The notes: generated from the sequence alone by a model not told the origin. Counted from the first letter of the stretch, positions 19,201 to 27,878 are shown. The stretch is 64,000 nt of DNA from Albibacterium sp035514885 (GCF_035514885.1 NZ_DATJCH010000010.1:190058-254057), one strand, 5' to 3'. A program made the numbers and translations.

Positions 19201-19452
19201 TTAAAAGGATTGCAGGGACCAATTGAAGTATTGGGTAAGGGATATCCCGGTCAGGTTCCCATGACACCATTTGGTGGTATGTTGAATGATGAAGAGATTG
19301 CTTCAGTATTAACCTATGTTAGAAACTCCTTCGGCAATGTCGCATCAGCTGTTACTCCTGAAAAAGTTAAAGCAATAAGAGCTTCTGTTGAAAGTAAAAC
19401 AGGTTTTTATTCACCGGAAGAATTGCTTAAACTGCATCCATTAGAAAAGTAA
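16288..19452 (+). CDS. Multidomain lipoprotein: SGNH-like, PVC-type propeller, HEAT and cytochrome c
   Basis: The 1054-residue lipoprotein (lipobox LSQC, about residue 27) has four parts. The first is a SGNH/GDSL-like region (about 35-255; IVLIGNNLGSR, FGYNESFDG, DGFQLT). The second is a PVC-type dehydrogenase-like propeller (about 370-730; DTDGDGKADK and GIAFDKWGENFFTETS). HEAT-like helices occupy about 740-900. A C-terminal cytochrome c domain has CVTCH at C935-H939 and a likely Met ligand in VPMTPFGGM. Such proteins are periplasmic or membrane-associated and probably pass electrons from sugar oxidation. The genes that follow (TIM-barrel isomerase, ThuA) fit oxidation of glycosides to 3-keto forms. 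The substrate is not shown. Confidence 0.85.
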   Translation: MKRNILLKEIFLFLGALLVFFSLSQCTSSNKNLVQLKKGSRIVLIGNNLGSRMMNYGHFETEMHLRYPDSLLFIRNMSDGGNTPGFRPHSARKSPWAFPGAEKFHPELADYADSEGHFPTEDEWLFSLKPDIIIAFFGYNESFDGEAGLSNYKAELDAFIKHTLSQKYNGDTTLQLAIVSPIAFEDLSDKMDLPNGKKENVNLELYSNAMQEVAAQNNVLFVDAFHPSKQWYDSSSEDLTIDGFQLTADAYERFSKLLVNEIFGKTSLKAERYKELVHNAVLEKNWMWHNDIKIPNGVHAYGRRYDPFGSDNYPAEIAKIREMTAIRDEAIWKAAKGEKMDLQLADSKTSVLPPVKTNYDPKVNGDPNYLYGQDALDKFHIAPGYKVELFASEREFPDLENPVQLSFDNKGRLWVATMPTYPHWRPGDPKPNDKLIIYEDTDGDGKADKQTIFADSLHLPIGFEVTEEGVYLSQGTNLVILKDLDGDDKADSKEILLSGFDDHDTHHAHSAYTVDPAGGIYMGEGVFLHTNVETPYGPVRATNGGFYRYDPKRHKLDRVAQLSIPNPWGIAFDKWGENFFTETSNPPMRWMRPGSIKPRFGQSNPNSRDLIEPDFRIRPTSGLEFIYSRHFPDEVQGDFLLNNTIGFLGTMQHTLNDDGTGYVSKHRQDLLWSDDRNYRPVDLEFAPDGSLYIVDWHNVLIGHMQHNARDPLRDHVHGRIYRVTYPSRPLVKPAKVAGATIDELLENLKLPEARTRARSRNELRGRKVSEVLSATKAWVAKLDQGDPSFEHNLLEALWVTWGMDQVDQDLLKRLLNSKDYHARSAAVQVLGYSGHQVANQADLLMKAAQDEHGRVRLEAIVAASWLEKDTGLAIVNEAGKMPLDDWMMASFQTALASLRGETLKEEETTVTTDLEGAEKDLYIKGSAIFARDGFCVTCHQADGMGLEASGFPPLKGSEWVLGNEDRLIKLTLKGLQGPIEVLGKGYPGQVPMTPFGGMLNDEEIASVLTYVRNSFGNVASAVTPEKVKAIRASVESKTGFYSPEELLKLHPLEK

Positions 19453-19485
19453 GAAACGTAAGATTTATTAGCCCAATCAAGAATA

Positions 19486-20358
19486 ATGGTGAAGAATAAA
19501 ATTGGATTTAATGTATTAGTATGGTCTGCTGTAATGTCAGAAGACCTTTTTCCTATAGTAGATCGATTAAAGAACATTGGTTACGATGGAGTAGAATGTT
19601 TTATTGGAGAGGAGGATACTCCTGCGTATAAACGATTCGGCGATTATACTCGAAGTTTAGATCTTGGGGTTACGGCAGTTATGGTAGGTACGAAAGAGGA
19701 AAACCCCATAGATAAGTCAGCTATCGTGAGAAAGAAAGCTATCGACCGGATTAGGCGAGCTATTGATAAAGCTCATGATATGAATGCGTCTATTATCTGC
19801 GGTCCATTTCATTCTGCACATTCAAGTTTTTCTCATATGCCCCCTCAAGAAGAAGAATATGCCTGGGGAGCTGAGGTATTATATGTTGCTGGCAATTATG
19901 CCGCAGAGGCAAATATTACATTGGCATTGGAAGCATTAAACAGGTTTGAATGCTATTTGTGTAATACGATGGAACACTTATCCAAATTGATTAATATGGC
20001 AGATCATCCAAATGTTAGAGCAATGTATGATACACATCATGCAAATATTGAGGAGAAGAAAATCCCACAGTCCATTTATACAATTGCTCCGGTTTTAGCG
20101 CATGTTCACATTAGTGAAAACGACCGGGGAACACCTGGTGACGGGCATGTACGGTGGGATGAAACCTTTTCAACCCTGGCTGAAATTAACTATGATGGTT
20201 GGCTCACCATTGAGGCGTTCTCTAGAAATGACCCCGCTTTTGCCAATTCTATTGGAGTTTGGAGAGATTATTCAGAACCTTGGGCAATTGCTGAACAAGG
20301 CTATAAATTTATAAAAGAAATGCTTGATAAGTATGAAAACAAAAGCCCTATTCTATAA
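19486..20358 (+). CDS. Sugar phosphate isomerase/epimerase-like TIM-barrel protein
   Basis: The 290-residue cytoplasmic protein belongs to the AP-endonuclease-2/hydroxypyruvate-isomerase-like TIM-barrel family. Conserved elements are LALEALNRFECYLCNT (metal-binding Glu), MYDTHHANIEE (Asp and His), HVHISENDRGTPGDGHV and WLTIEAFSR. These supply the usual Glu-Asp-His-Glu metal site of keto-sugar epimerases. It lies 33 bp after the cytochrome c protein gene and overlaps the ThuA gene, so the three are co-transcribed. A role in keto-sugar isomerization fits the neighbourhood. Confidence 0.85.
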   Translation: MVKNKIGFNVLVWSAVMSEDLFPIVDRLKNIGYDGVECFIGEEDTPAYKRFGDYTRSLDLGVTAVMVGTKEENPIDKSAIVRKKAIDRIRRAIDKAHDMNASIICGPFHSAHSSFSHMPPQEEEYAWGAEVLYVAGNYAAEANITLALEALNRFECYLCNTMEHLSKLINMADHPNVRAMYDTHHANIEEKKIPQSIYTIAPVLAHVHISENDRGTPGDGHVRWDETFSTLAEINYDGWLTIEAFSRNDPAFANSIGVWRDYSEPWAIAEQGYKFIKEMLDKYENKSPIL

Positions 20359-21373
20359 AACGAATGAGCACAGACTAATTTTAATGAGCTTGTCATTAAT
20401 CATATTTCTCTTTGTTCAACTATCTTGTGCAAATGCACAAAATAACCAATGGTTGCAATTTCAAGCAGCTCAGCCTAATGGGAAACACATTGTTTTGATA
20501 TCGGGCGATGAAGAATATCATTCTGAAGAATCTCTGCCTATGCTAGCAAAAATACTCACTACGCATCATGGATTTAAGACAACCGTCTTGTTTTCAATCG
20601 ATCCGAAAACAGGAACTATTGATCCTACTTATCAGAACAATATCCCTGGGTTAAACAATCTTACTTCAGCTGATCTGATTATCATTGCCACCCGTTTTAG
20701 AGAACTCCCAGATGAGCAAATGAAGTATATCGATGATTACCTAAAGGCCGGTAAACCTGTAATTGGTTTAAGAACAGCTACGCATGCTTTTAATGCTGAA
20801 AATAAAATGAAAGATAGTCCCTATGCAAAATATGGCTATTTAAGTAAAGAAGCAGGCTGGGAAGATGGGTTTGGAAAGCAAGTTCTAGGAGAAACTTGGA
20901 TTGACCATCATGGTCAACATGGAAAAGAAGGAACCCGAGGGCTCATCAACGGTTTGTTTAAAGAGAACCCGATGCTTAACGGCGTGTCTGATATTTGGGT
21001 GCCAACCGATGTGTATACTATTAAGGATTTAGTAGCAGATGCAAAAGTTTTAGTCTGGGGACAGGTAACCAAAGGTATGACGGCTGAAAGTTTGGGCAGC
21101 TGGGAAAAAACAATTATGCCGGTTGCGTGGACAAAAAGCTACTCCATTGAATCGGGAACGAAAGGAAAGGCTTTTGCAACAACAATGGGCTCTTCAATCG
21201 ATTTCTTAAATGAAGATTTGAGAAGGCTTATTGTCAATGCGTGTTATTGGGCTGTGGATTTAACCGATAAAATACCTGAAAAAAGTAACGTTGATTTTGT
21301 TGGTAATTATGAACCGTTAATGTTTGGATTTGGCACCTTTAAAAAAGGTTTGAAGCCCAATGATTATAGGTAA
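20333..21373 (+). CDS. ThuA-like exported protein
   Basis: The protein has a class I glutamine-amidotransferase-like ThuA domain, with HIVLISGDEEYHSEE near the start, DLIIIATRFRELPDEQMKYIDDYL and PVIGLRTATHAF. A hydrophobic leader (about residues 18-36, ending SCANAQ) points to export, possibly as a lipoprotein. ThuA of Sinorhizobium works with the oxidoreductase ThuB in 3-keto-trehalose metabolism. The gene overlaps the previous one by 26 bp. The chosen start is the ATG at 20333; ATGs at 20324 and 20384 are possible, and the last gives the most compact signal peptide. Confidence 0.8.
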   Translation: MKTKALFYKTNEHRLILMSLSLIIFLFVQLSCANAQNNQWLQFQAAQPNGKHIVLISGDEEYHSEESLPMLAKILTTHHGFKTTVLFSIDPKTGTIDPTYQNNIPGLNNLTSADLIIIATRFRELPDEQMKYIDDYLKAGKPVIGLRTATHAFNAENKMKDSPYAKYGYLSKEAGWEDGFGKQVLGETWIDHHGQHGKEGTRGLINGLFKENPMLNGVSDIWVPTDVYTIKDLVADAKVLVWGQVTKGMTAESLGSWEKTIMPVAWTKSYSIESGTKGKAFATTMGSSIDFLNEDLRRLIVNACYWAVDLTDKIPEKSNVDFVGNYEPLMFGFGTFKKGLKPNDYR

Positions 21374-21406
21374 GCTGTATTTCGTATTGGAGGTCTAGCT
21401 AATCTT

Positions 21407-22531
21407 TTATAATAAAAGGGAATCAATTCTATGTGCGTGAACCATGTTGAGTTCATCTGACCAGATAAAAACAGTAAAGAGGCCATCTTGCGATGCCACC
21501 ATTGCCATGGCATCTCTTTGATCGTGAACAAACTGTGCAGCAGCCAAATGTCTTGTTCCGCCAATTTTGGTACTGTCTAGCAATTCTGGCTTTCCATTTT
21601 TAATTGGTTCGGACAGCAGAATCTGTGCTACCGGAAGACCAACATCTGAGCGTGCGACTTTTGCTCCGAAGGCTAGTAGTTTATGGTCGCGAGTTATTAT
21701 TGTAGCGCCATCGACAGCAGAGAACCCGCCAATAGAATTGATTGCCCGATGTAATTGAGCTTCATATTCTTCATAAAGATCGGGTTCCTCATCCATACTT
21801 TCAGGTAGTAAATCATAAGCAGGATTTAGTCGATAACTAATGGGTTGAACAATGGACTTTAGCCAGCTACTGGTGTTGGAAGGAGTGATCAGCATCAATG
21901 CGCCGCGGCCATGTCGGCGCATAGCTAAGGCTAATTCTACTAAAATATTGACTGATTTACCTGCAAAGGTAGGAATTGGTATACCTAAGAGAGAAGATAA
22001 GATATCTGGACATTTGCTAAGCCCCCATTGGCGTTCATCGATCATCTTTATCTGATTGCCTTTTAACACGGCCAGATTAATAAACTTACGGCCAACAGCC
22101 TCGTGTTTCTGCTTAATTACAAGTAAACCGGCTTCAATTACTTCCAATACTAAACAAGATGCAGGAACGTTGTGTGTGGTTCCCCAGATACATAAATTCT
22201 CATCATCGTGCCAAACTCCTAAATGAATTCCTGGTTCAATTACAGCAGGTGATAATTTAACAAGATGATGCGGAGTCAATCTTTGATGGTGTTTTAGAAT
22301 TAAATTATTCTGACCGGTCTGGGGTGGTAAATATGCAATGGATATTTTAGGTGTATAACCTTCTTCATGACGCAAGCTTGCCCAAAACGCAGTATCAATG
22401 ATAGCCTCAATTACATACGTTTCAGGTACTAAAAAATCTTTTTGTTGATTGGATTCCTGCTGCCTGATGAAGTATTCCTTGATCTCAGATGAGACAATCT
22501 TAGCTGGTAAGTAGGTAGGTTCTGAAATCAT
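21407..22531 (-). CDS. Diadenylate-cyclase-like (DAC) protein with N-terminal sensor-like region
   Basis: The C-terminal third carries DAC-like motifs: SAVDGATII with D274-G275-A276, and GGTRHLAAAQ with R327-H328-L329. These correspond to the DGA and RHR motifs of DisA/CdaA, except that the last Arg is Leu and the two motifs are 53 residues apart rather than about 32. The first 240 residues form a separate, probably sensory region, resembling the family annotated as DACNV. The product could be c-di-AMP, or the domain could have become a nucleotide sensor. The gene lies on the reverse strand inside a sugar-oxidation cluster and is convergent with the ThuA gene. The fold assignment is fairly sure; the activity is open. 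Confidence 0.7.
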   Translation of the reverse strand: MISEPTYLPAKIVSSEIKEYFIRQQESNQQKDFLVPETYVIEAIIDTAFWASLRHEEGYTPKISIAYLPPQTGQNNLILKHHQRLTPHHLVKLSPAVIEPGIHLGVWHDDENLCIWGTTHNVPASCLVLEVIEAGLLVIKQKHEAVGRKFINLAVLKGNQIKMIDERQWGLSKCPDILSSLLGIPIPTFAGKSVNILVELALAMRRHGRGALMLITPSNTSSWLKSIVQPISYRLNPAYDLLPESMDEEPDLYEEYEAQLHRAINSIGGFSAVDGATIITRDHKLLAFGAKVARSDVGLPVAQILLSEPIKNGKPELLDSTKIGGTRHLAAAQFVHDQRDAMAMVASQDGLFTVFIWSDELNMVHAHRIDSLLL

Positions 22532-22805
22532 GCTTCCTAATATGTCTTAATTGCACCGTTTAATTTTAAACAAGCGAAGGGAGCAAATTACGAAAAAGCG
22601 AATTAATTAATTCAGAATTCTCTGATTTTAATAAAGTGGGATGTGTGCTATACTAAATTGATTATATTATTTAACTTAATTATTAAAATTTTTAGTATTG
22701 AATCGTTTTTATAATAAAAAACCCTAAATTAGAAACACCATTAAATTTCCTAATAATAAATCCTTTCTGATAACCCGTATAAATTACTAATTATTTTAAT
22801 TACAA

Positions 22806-24074
22806 ATGGATAAACAAAAACATTCTAGACGTGGATTCTTAAAGAATGCGGCTATTGCAACAGCTGCGTTTACAATTGTACCTCGCTTTGTTTTAGGTGG
22901 GCAAGGCTATTTAGCGCCTAGCGATCATTTAACAAAAGCTGTTATTGGAGTTGGCGGTATGGGCCGCGGTCATTTTGCTTACGCCGGAACGAAGACTATT
23001 GCGATTTGTGATGTAGATAAAAGACATCTCGCGTTAGCTGCTAATATGCTTGAAAGCGGTGTGAAACAGTTTGCTGATTATCGTGATTTAATTCAATTGC
23101 CAGACCTAGATATTGTTCATATTGCTACACCGCCTCATTGGCATGGTATTATGGCTGCAGAAGCTGCCAAAGCCGGAAAAGATATCTGGTGCGAAAAGCC
23201 AATGACAAGAACCATTGGTGAGGGGAAGAGAGTAAGAGAAGCTGTTCAACAACATGGCCGTATTTTTAGATTAAATACCTGGTTTAGATTTGAGAGTAAT
23301 TTTTACGGAATGGATGTCCCCGTTAAAAAGATTAAAAAATTAGTGGATTCTAAAATGTTAGGTTGGCCTTTAACTGTTACGATTGGCCGACATACCGGTT
23401 TTGACTGGAAGTTTTATTGGGTTGGTAAAGAGAACCTGCCTGTGGAGCCGGTTCCAGCTGAACTTGATTATGATATGTGGTTGGGGCCTGCACCATTTAA
23501 ACCATATAGTGAACACCGAGTACATACTACTTTTAGAGGATATTGGGATTATGATGGCGGAGGGTTAGGAGATATGGGGCAACATTACATGGATCCGGTT
23601 CAATATTTTCTTGGAAAAGATAATGAAAGTCCGATTTCTGTAGAGGTTGATGCTCCACAGCAACACAGTGATGCTGTAGGTATCTGGCGTAAAATTACTT
23701 ATACCTATGCAGATGGATGTAAGATTATATTAGATGGTGAAGGAGCGATTGAGAATGTGCCGTATATTGATGGTCCGGATGGGAAGTTATTCCGCGGGTT
23801 TGTGTCTGATATTCCTAATATGGAACAAAAACTAGCATCTTTTCCAGAGCCCGAAGCACAGGTTACTGATTTTGTGGAAGCCGTAAAAACGCGTAAAAAG
23901 TTTGCTTTAAATGAAGAGAACGGACATCGTTCTTGTACATTGGTCAATATGGGTCTTGCAGCTTTAAGACTTGGAAGAGCACTTAAGTATGATCCGGCTA
24001 AGGAAGAATTTATTAATGACGAAGCTGCAAATCGCTTGATAAATCAACCAATGCGGGGACCATGGACTATCTAA
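22806..24074 (+). CDS. Gfo/Idh/MocA family oxidoreductase with Tat signal
   Basis: The 422-residue protein starts with a twin-arginine leader (SRRGFLK at about residues 7-13, then a hydrophobic run to FVLGG). A Rossmann domain follows (VIGVGGMGRGH, AICDVD), with the EKP motif of the family in DIWCEKPMTRT. The C-terminal alpha/beta domain has GGGLGDMGQHYMDPV. Members oxidize or reduce sugars with NAD(P), and Tat-exported ones act in the periplasm with bound cofactor. It overlaps or abuts the HEAT/DUF1080 gene and lies in the 3-keto-glycoside-type cluster, so I infer formation or reduction of 3-keto sugars. Confidence 0.9.
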   Translation: MDKQKHSRRGFLKNAAIATAAFTIVPRFVLGGQGYLAPSDHLTKAVIGVGGMGRGHFAYAGTKTIAICDVDKRHLALAANMLESGVKQFADYRDLIQLPDLDIVHIATPPHWHGIMAAEAAKAGKDIWCEKPMTRTIGEGKRVREAVQQHGRIFRLNTWFRFESNFYGMDVPVKKIKKLVDSKMLGWPLTVTIGRHTGFDWKFYWVGKENLPVEPVPAELDYDMWLGPAPFKPYSEHRVHTTFRGYWDYDGGGLGDMGQHYMDPVQYFLGKDNESPISVEVDAPQQHSDAVGIWRKITYTYADGCKIILDGEGAIENVPYIDGPDGKLFRGFVSDIPNMEQKLASFPEPEAQVTDFVEAVKTRKKFALNEENGHRSCTLVNMGLAALRLGRALKYDPAKEEFINDEAANRLINQPMRGPWTI

Positions 24075-24103
24075 TATATTATTCAAAGCCAAAAAAAAGA
24101 CTC

Positions 24104-27100
24104 ATGAACAAATTATTATACTTGGTGTTATTTGCGATTTTTATTCAACAATCACCGATTTATGCCCAGCAGGTTGATCAACGTACCACAACGACTAAAA
24201 TTGCTGACCTTCTCGCTCAACAGCCATCGCCTAATGAGCTGAAACTGAATGAAGCGATGAGACAAATGGATGCATTTCAAGCATCAGACTTTACAGCTTT
24301 GTTAAAGACTTTGACCCCACCCGCACAGGGTAATAATTCAAAGCTTGAATATGCGACGAATAGTTATGCTTTTTACGTACAGCAGCCAGGAAGGGAAACT
24401 CAACGTGCAAAATATGTGCAAGGCTTGAATGCTGCATTAAATGAAGTTGCTGATAAAGATAATAAGGGATATGTTATTTCTTTATTGCACAAAGCAGGAA
24501 AAGACGATGCGGTTGCAGCGTTAACTCCGTTTTTGACCGATGAGTATCTATCTGAAAAGGCATCGCGGGCATTAGCGAGTATTGGTTCTGAACAAGCTTC
24601 TAAAGCTCTTTTAAGTGCTGTGCCTTCTGCAAAAGGCAATGCGTTAATTTCAGTTATTGAAGCTTTGGGAGATATTCGCTATGAAGGTGCAGAATCGACA
24701 CTGTTATCAATGCTTGGGAATAGTGACCAGAATGTACAAAAGGTTTTGCTGTACTCACTTTCTAATATAGCTGGTGCGGCATCTGCAGATGCACTAAAAA
24801 ATGCGGCTGCTAGTGTGGATTATGTTTATGATGTAACCAACGCTACGGGTTCTTTTATTCATTATATTTCTCAGTTAGTTGGAAAAAATAATGAACTTGC
24901 TGAAGGTTTAGCTGAAGATTTACTTAAAAATACCACTAAGGATTTGCAGGTAGATTCTCGTATTGCTGCATTGAGTATTTTGACAAAAATACATGGTGAA
25001 GATTATACCAAGAGCTTGATTAAAGCTGCAAATGATAAAAACTTAGAATATCGTATTGCTGCATTAAAATTAGCCTCACCGTTTTTGAACGAAGCTAATA
25101 TCAATGACTGGATGAAAGGTTTGAAGAAAGCTAATGTTGATGCCAAGCCGGATTTTATTGCATTTTTAGCTGCAAGCAATAATAGCTTAGCTGCTTCTGC
25201 TATCCAAAAGTCCTTAAAGAGCAAATCTGATGCGGAGCGTGCCAGTGCAATTATTGCTTTATCAAAACTTGAAGGAGATAAAGCCTTGCCGCTTCTATTG
25301 GATTTGATGGAAAATGGGAATGCGGCTGACAGGCCAGCTTTAGAAGAAGCCTTTTTAACAATGAAAGGAGAGCAGGTTCAACCATTATTGCTCGCAGCTC
25401 TACCAGCGGCTAACTCGGCAAATAAGGTAGTTCTGCTTGATGTACTTTCACATCGTGCCTATAATGGTAGCTTTTCTGCTATTAAAGATTTATTAGTTAG
25501 GGGTGATACCTCTGTGCAAAAGGCAGCATTTAGAGCTCTTCCTCAAATAGCCCGTTCTTCTGATCTAGCTGATTTGCTGATATTAATGAATACTTACGGT
25601 AGAGATAAGAATGTTCATCAAGCTATAATAAATAGTGTTGAATACAGTGCGAACAAAGAGCAAGATATTTCGACTATCCTTAATCAATATAATCAACAGG
25701 ATGCTCAGCAAAAAACTAATTATTTAACTCTTCTTTCAGGTATAGGAGGCAAAGATGCTTTGGAAGCTGTTATTGAAACGGGCGAAACGAATGATGTGAA
25801 TTTAAAGAATGCAGTAGTGCTATCATTAGCAAACTGGAAAGATCAGAGCGCACTTCAGACGCTGATTGATTTAAGTAAAACTTCGTTAAATTCCGCTCAG
25901 TTAGATGCAGTTGTAAAAGGTGTAGTTCGTCTTACTGCTAGTTCAGATCTTACAGGTGAAAGGCAGCTATTGATCTATCGTGACTTGATGGAAGTAGCTC
26001 ATACTACTAGTCAAAAGCAAGCTATATTGAGAAATATTGAAGCAACGAATACTTATAATGCATTGATGTATGCGGGAAGCTTTCTAGATGATAAAGATTT
26101 GGGAGGAGCTGCTGCGAATACGGTTATGAATATTGCATTGCTAAATCCTACTTACAATGGAGAGGATGTTAAGGGCTTGCTTAATAAAGTTATTGATAAG
26201 TTGAGTGGTAGTGAAAGTGGGTATTTAAGAGAAGCCGTAATTAAACATATTGCTGAATTACCAAAAGGCACAAGTTATGTTTCTTTATTTAATGGTAAAG
26301 ATTTAAGTGGTTGGAAAGGATTGGTTGGAGATCCTATTAAACGAAGTAAAATGAGTGCTGCAGAATTAGCCAGTGCACAAGTGAAGGCTGATGAAGAAAT
26401 GCGCGAGGGCTGGATCGTTAAGGATGGAATATTGGCTTTTACAGGAAAGGGAAATAATATTGCGACGGTAAAGCAATATGGTGATTTTGAAATGTTGGTT
26501 GATTGGAAGCTTGATAAGGATGGAGAAGATGGTGATGCTGGTGTTTATCTTCGCGGAACTCCTCAAGTACAGATGTGGGATATTTCTCGTACAGATGTAG
26601 GGGCAGAAGTCGGGTCTGGTGGTTTATATAATAATCAGAAGAATGAAAGCAAGCCATTGAAGGTTGCAGATAATCCTTTGGGTGACTGGAATACCATGAA
26701 GATTAAAATGGTAGGTGAGAAGGTAACTGTTCATTTAAATGGAGAGTTGGTTGTGGATAATGTTACATTAGAAAACTACTGGGATAGAAACCAATCTATT
26801 TTTCCTGTTGAGCAAATTGAACTTCAGGCGCATGGTACTTTAGTTTACTATCGAGATATCTTTATAAAAGAGCTTCCAAGAAAGGAGATATTTCAATTGA
26901 GCGAACAGGAGAAAAAGGAAGGGTTTAAGGTTTTGTTTGATGGAACAAACCTGGATTCATGGCAGGGAAATAAGTCTGCTTATATGGTAAGCGATGAAGG
27001 AACCTTGGCAATTTATCCTACAGAAGATTCAGGTGGTAATTTATATACAAAGGAAGAATTTGGTGATTTTGTGTATCGTTTTGAGTTTCGTTTAACTCCC

Positions 27101-27496
27101 GGAGCGAATAATGGAATTGGAATTCGTAGTCCTTTAACCGGAGATGCTGCTTATGTGGGCATGGAAATTCAGGTATTAGATGATGATGCAGATATGTACA
27201 AGGATTTGGAAGTTTATCAATATCATGGTTCAGTATATGGTGTTATGTCAGCAAAAAGAGGTTTCCTAAAACCAATGGGAGAGTGGAACCAAGAAGAAAT
27301 TTATATTAAAGGAAATGATATTAAAGTAACTTTAAATGGAACTGTGATCTTGGAAGGGAATTTAAGTGAAGCCGTTAAGAATGGTACACTGGATAAAAAA
27401 GATCACCCTGGTTTACAAAGAAGTAGTGGTCATATTGCCTTCTTAGGACATGGATCTGAAGTCCATTTCAAAAATATACGGATTAAGGAGTTATAA
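24104..27496 (+). CDS. HEAT-repeat protein with two C-terminal DUF1080 (3-keto-disaccharide hydrolase-like) domains
   Basis: The protein has a signal peptide (MNKLLYLVLFAIF to YAQQ) and then about 690 residues of HEAT-type helical repeats (for example ALASIGSEQASKALLSAVP). Two DUF1080 domains close it, at about residues 724-925 (SLFNGKDLSGWKG) and 940-1130 (LFDGTNLDSWQGN). DUF1080 has a concanavalin-like fold and includes hydrolases of 3-keto disaccharides. An ATG at 24062 would overlap the preceding gene but put 14 residues before the signal peptide, so I chose 24104. Two hydrolase domains on a HEAT scaffold is unusual. The cluster context suggests cleavage of keto-glycosides in the periplasm. 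Confidence 0.85.
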   Translation: MNKLLYLVLFAIFIQQSPIYAQQVDQRTTTTKIADLLAQQPSPNELKLNEAMRQMDAFQASDFTALLKTLTPPAQGNNSKLEYATNSYAFYVQQPGRETQRAKYVQGLNAALNEVADKDNKGYVISLLHKAGKDDAVAALTPFLTDEYLSEKASRALASIGSEQASKALLSAVPSAKGNALISVIEALGDIRYEGAESTLLSMLGNSDQNVQKVLLYSLSNIAGAASADALKNAAASVDYVYDVTNATGSFIHYISQLVGKNNELAEGLAEDLLKNTTKDLQVDSRIAALSILTKIHGEDYTKSLIKAANDKNLEYRIAALKLASPFLNEANINDWMKGLKKANVDAKPDFIAFLAASNNSLAASAIQKSLKSKSDAERASAIIALSKLEGDKALPLLLDLMENGNAADRPALEEAFLTMKGEQVQPLLLAALPAANSANKVVLLDVLSHRAYNGSFSAIKDLLVRGDTSVQKAAFRALPQIARSSDLADLLILMNTYGRDKNVHQAIINSVEYSANKEQDISTILNQYNQQDAQQKTNYLTLLSGIGGKDALEAVIETGETNDVNLKNAVVLSLANWKDQSALQTLIDLSKTSLNSAQLDAVVKGVVRLTASSDLTGERQLLIYRDLMEVAHTTSQKQAILRNIEATNTYNALMYAGSFLDDKDLGGAAANTVMNIALLNPTYNGEDVKGLLNKVIDKLSGSESGYLREAVIKHIAELPKGTSYVSLFNGKDLSGWKGLVGDPIKRSKMSAAELASAQVKADEEMREGWIVKDGILAFTGKGNNIATVKQYGDFEMLVDWKLDKDGEDGDAGVYLRGTPQVQMWDISRTDVGAEVGSGGLYNNQKNESKPLKVADNPLGDWNTMKIKMVGEKVTVHLNGELVVDNVTLENYWDRNQSIFPVEQIELQAHGTLVYYRDIFIKELPRKEIFQLSEQEKKEGFKVLFDGTNLDSWQGNKSAYMVSDEGTLAIYPTEDSGGNLYTKEEFGDFVYRFEFRLTPGANNGIGIRSPLTGDAAYVGMEIQVLDDDADMYKDLEVYQYHGSVYGVMSAKRGFLKPMGEWNQEEIYIKGNDIKVTLNGTVILEGNLSEAVKNGTLDKKDHPGLQRSSGHIAFLGHGSEVHFKNIRIKEL

Positions 27497-27501
27497 TAGT
27501 C

Positions 27502-27795
27502 TTAATTGGTTTGCTGGAGCGTCCTTGTTAAAAGGACGCTCATTTTTTCTTTCATTATCTCGATAAGCTCAATTAGATCTTGGGCGTTAGGATCTGATGA
27601 ACTTATTGATTCGGCAGATATCAGGTTAGCGATTTGTGTATCAGTAGTATATTTATCCACATCACTAGTTTCACTGCATTTTACCAAATTGGTTAGTTGA
27701 ATTAATAGCTCATTATGAAGACTGTATAATACTGCTACAGTTTTTAATAAGTTTTTATTGTAATCTTTTTCAACTGATTGTTCAAGTGTTTCCAT
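27502..27795 (-). CDS. Small helical hypothetical protein
   Basis: A 97-residue reading frame of mostly helical, charged composition (DYNKNLLKTVAVLYSLHNELLIQLTNLVKC), with no signal peptide, membrane segment or recognised motif. It is divergent from the PAS/AraC regulator gene at 27940 with 144 bp between, and its last codons overlap the terminator of the opposite strand. A ribbon of Leu and Ile at heptad-like spacing could dimerize. Function unknown; it may not be expressed. Confidence 0.5.
   Translation of the reverse strand: METLEQSVEKDYNKNLLKTVAVLYSLHNELLIQLTNLVKCSETSDVDKYTTDTQIANLISAESISSSDPNAQDLIELIEIMKEKMSVLLTRTLQQTN
27517..27549 (+). terminator. Rho-independent terminator of the DUF1080 operon
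   Basis: A 10-bp perfect stem (GAGCGTCCTT at 27517-27526 with 27532-27541) is followed by a T-run at 27543-27548. It lies inside the 3' end of the opposing small gene at 27502-27795. Confidence 0.9.
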
Positions 27796-27878
27796 CTCTT
27801 AGGTTTATATTTCAAAATACCGCTATTAAAGTTTAATAAAACTGACATTTTTATTAACAATACTGACAATATCAAACG

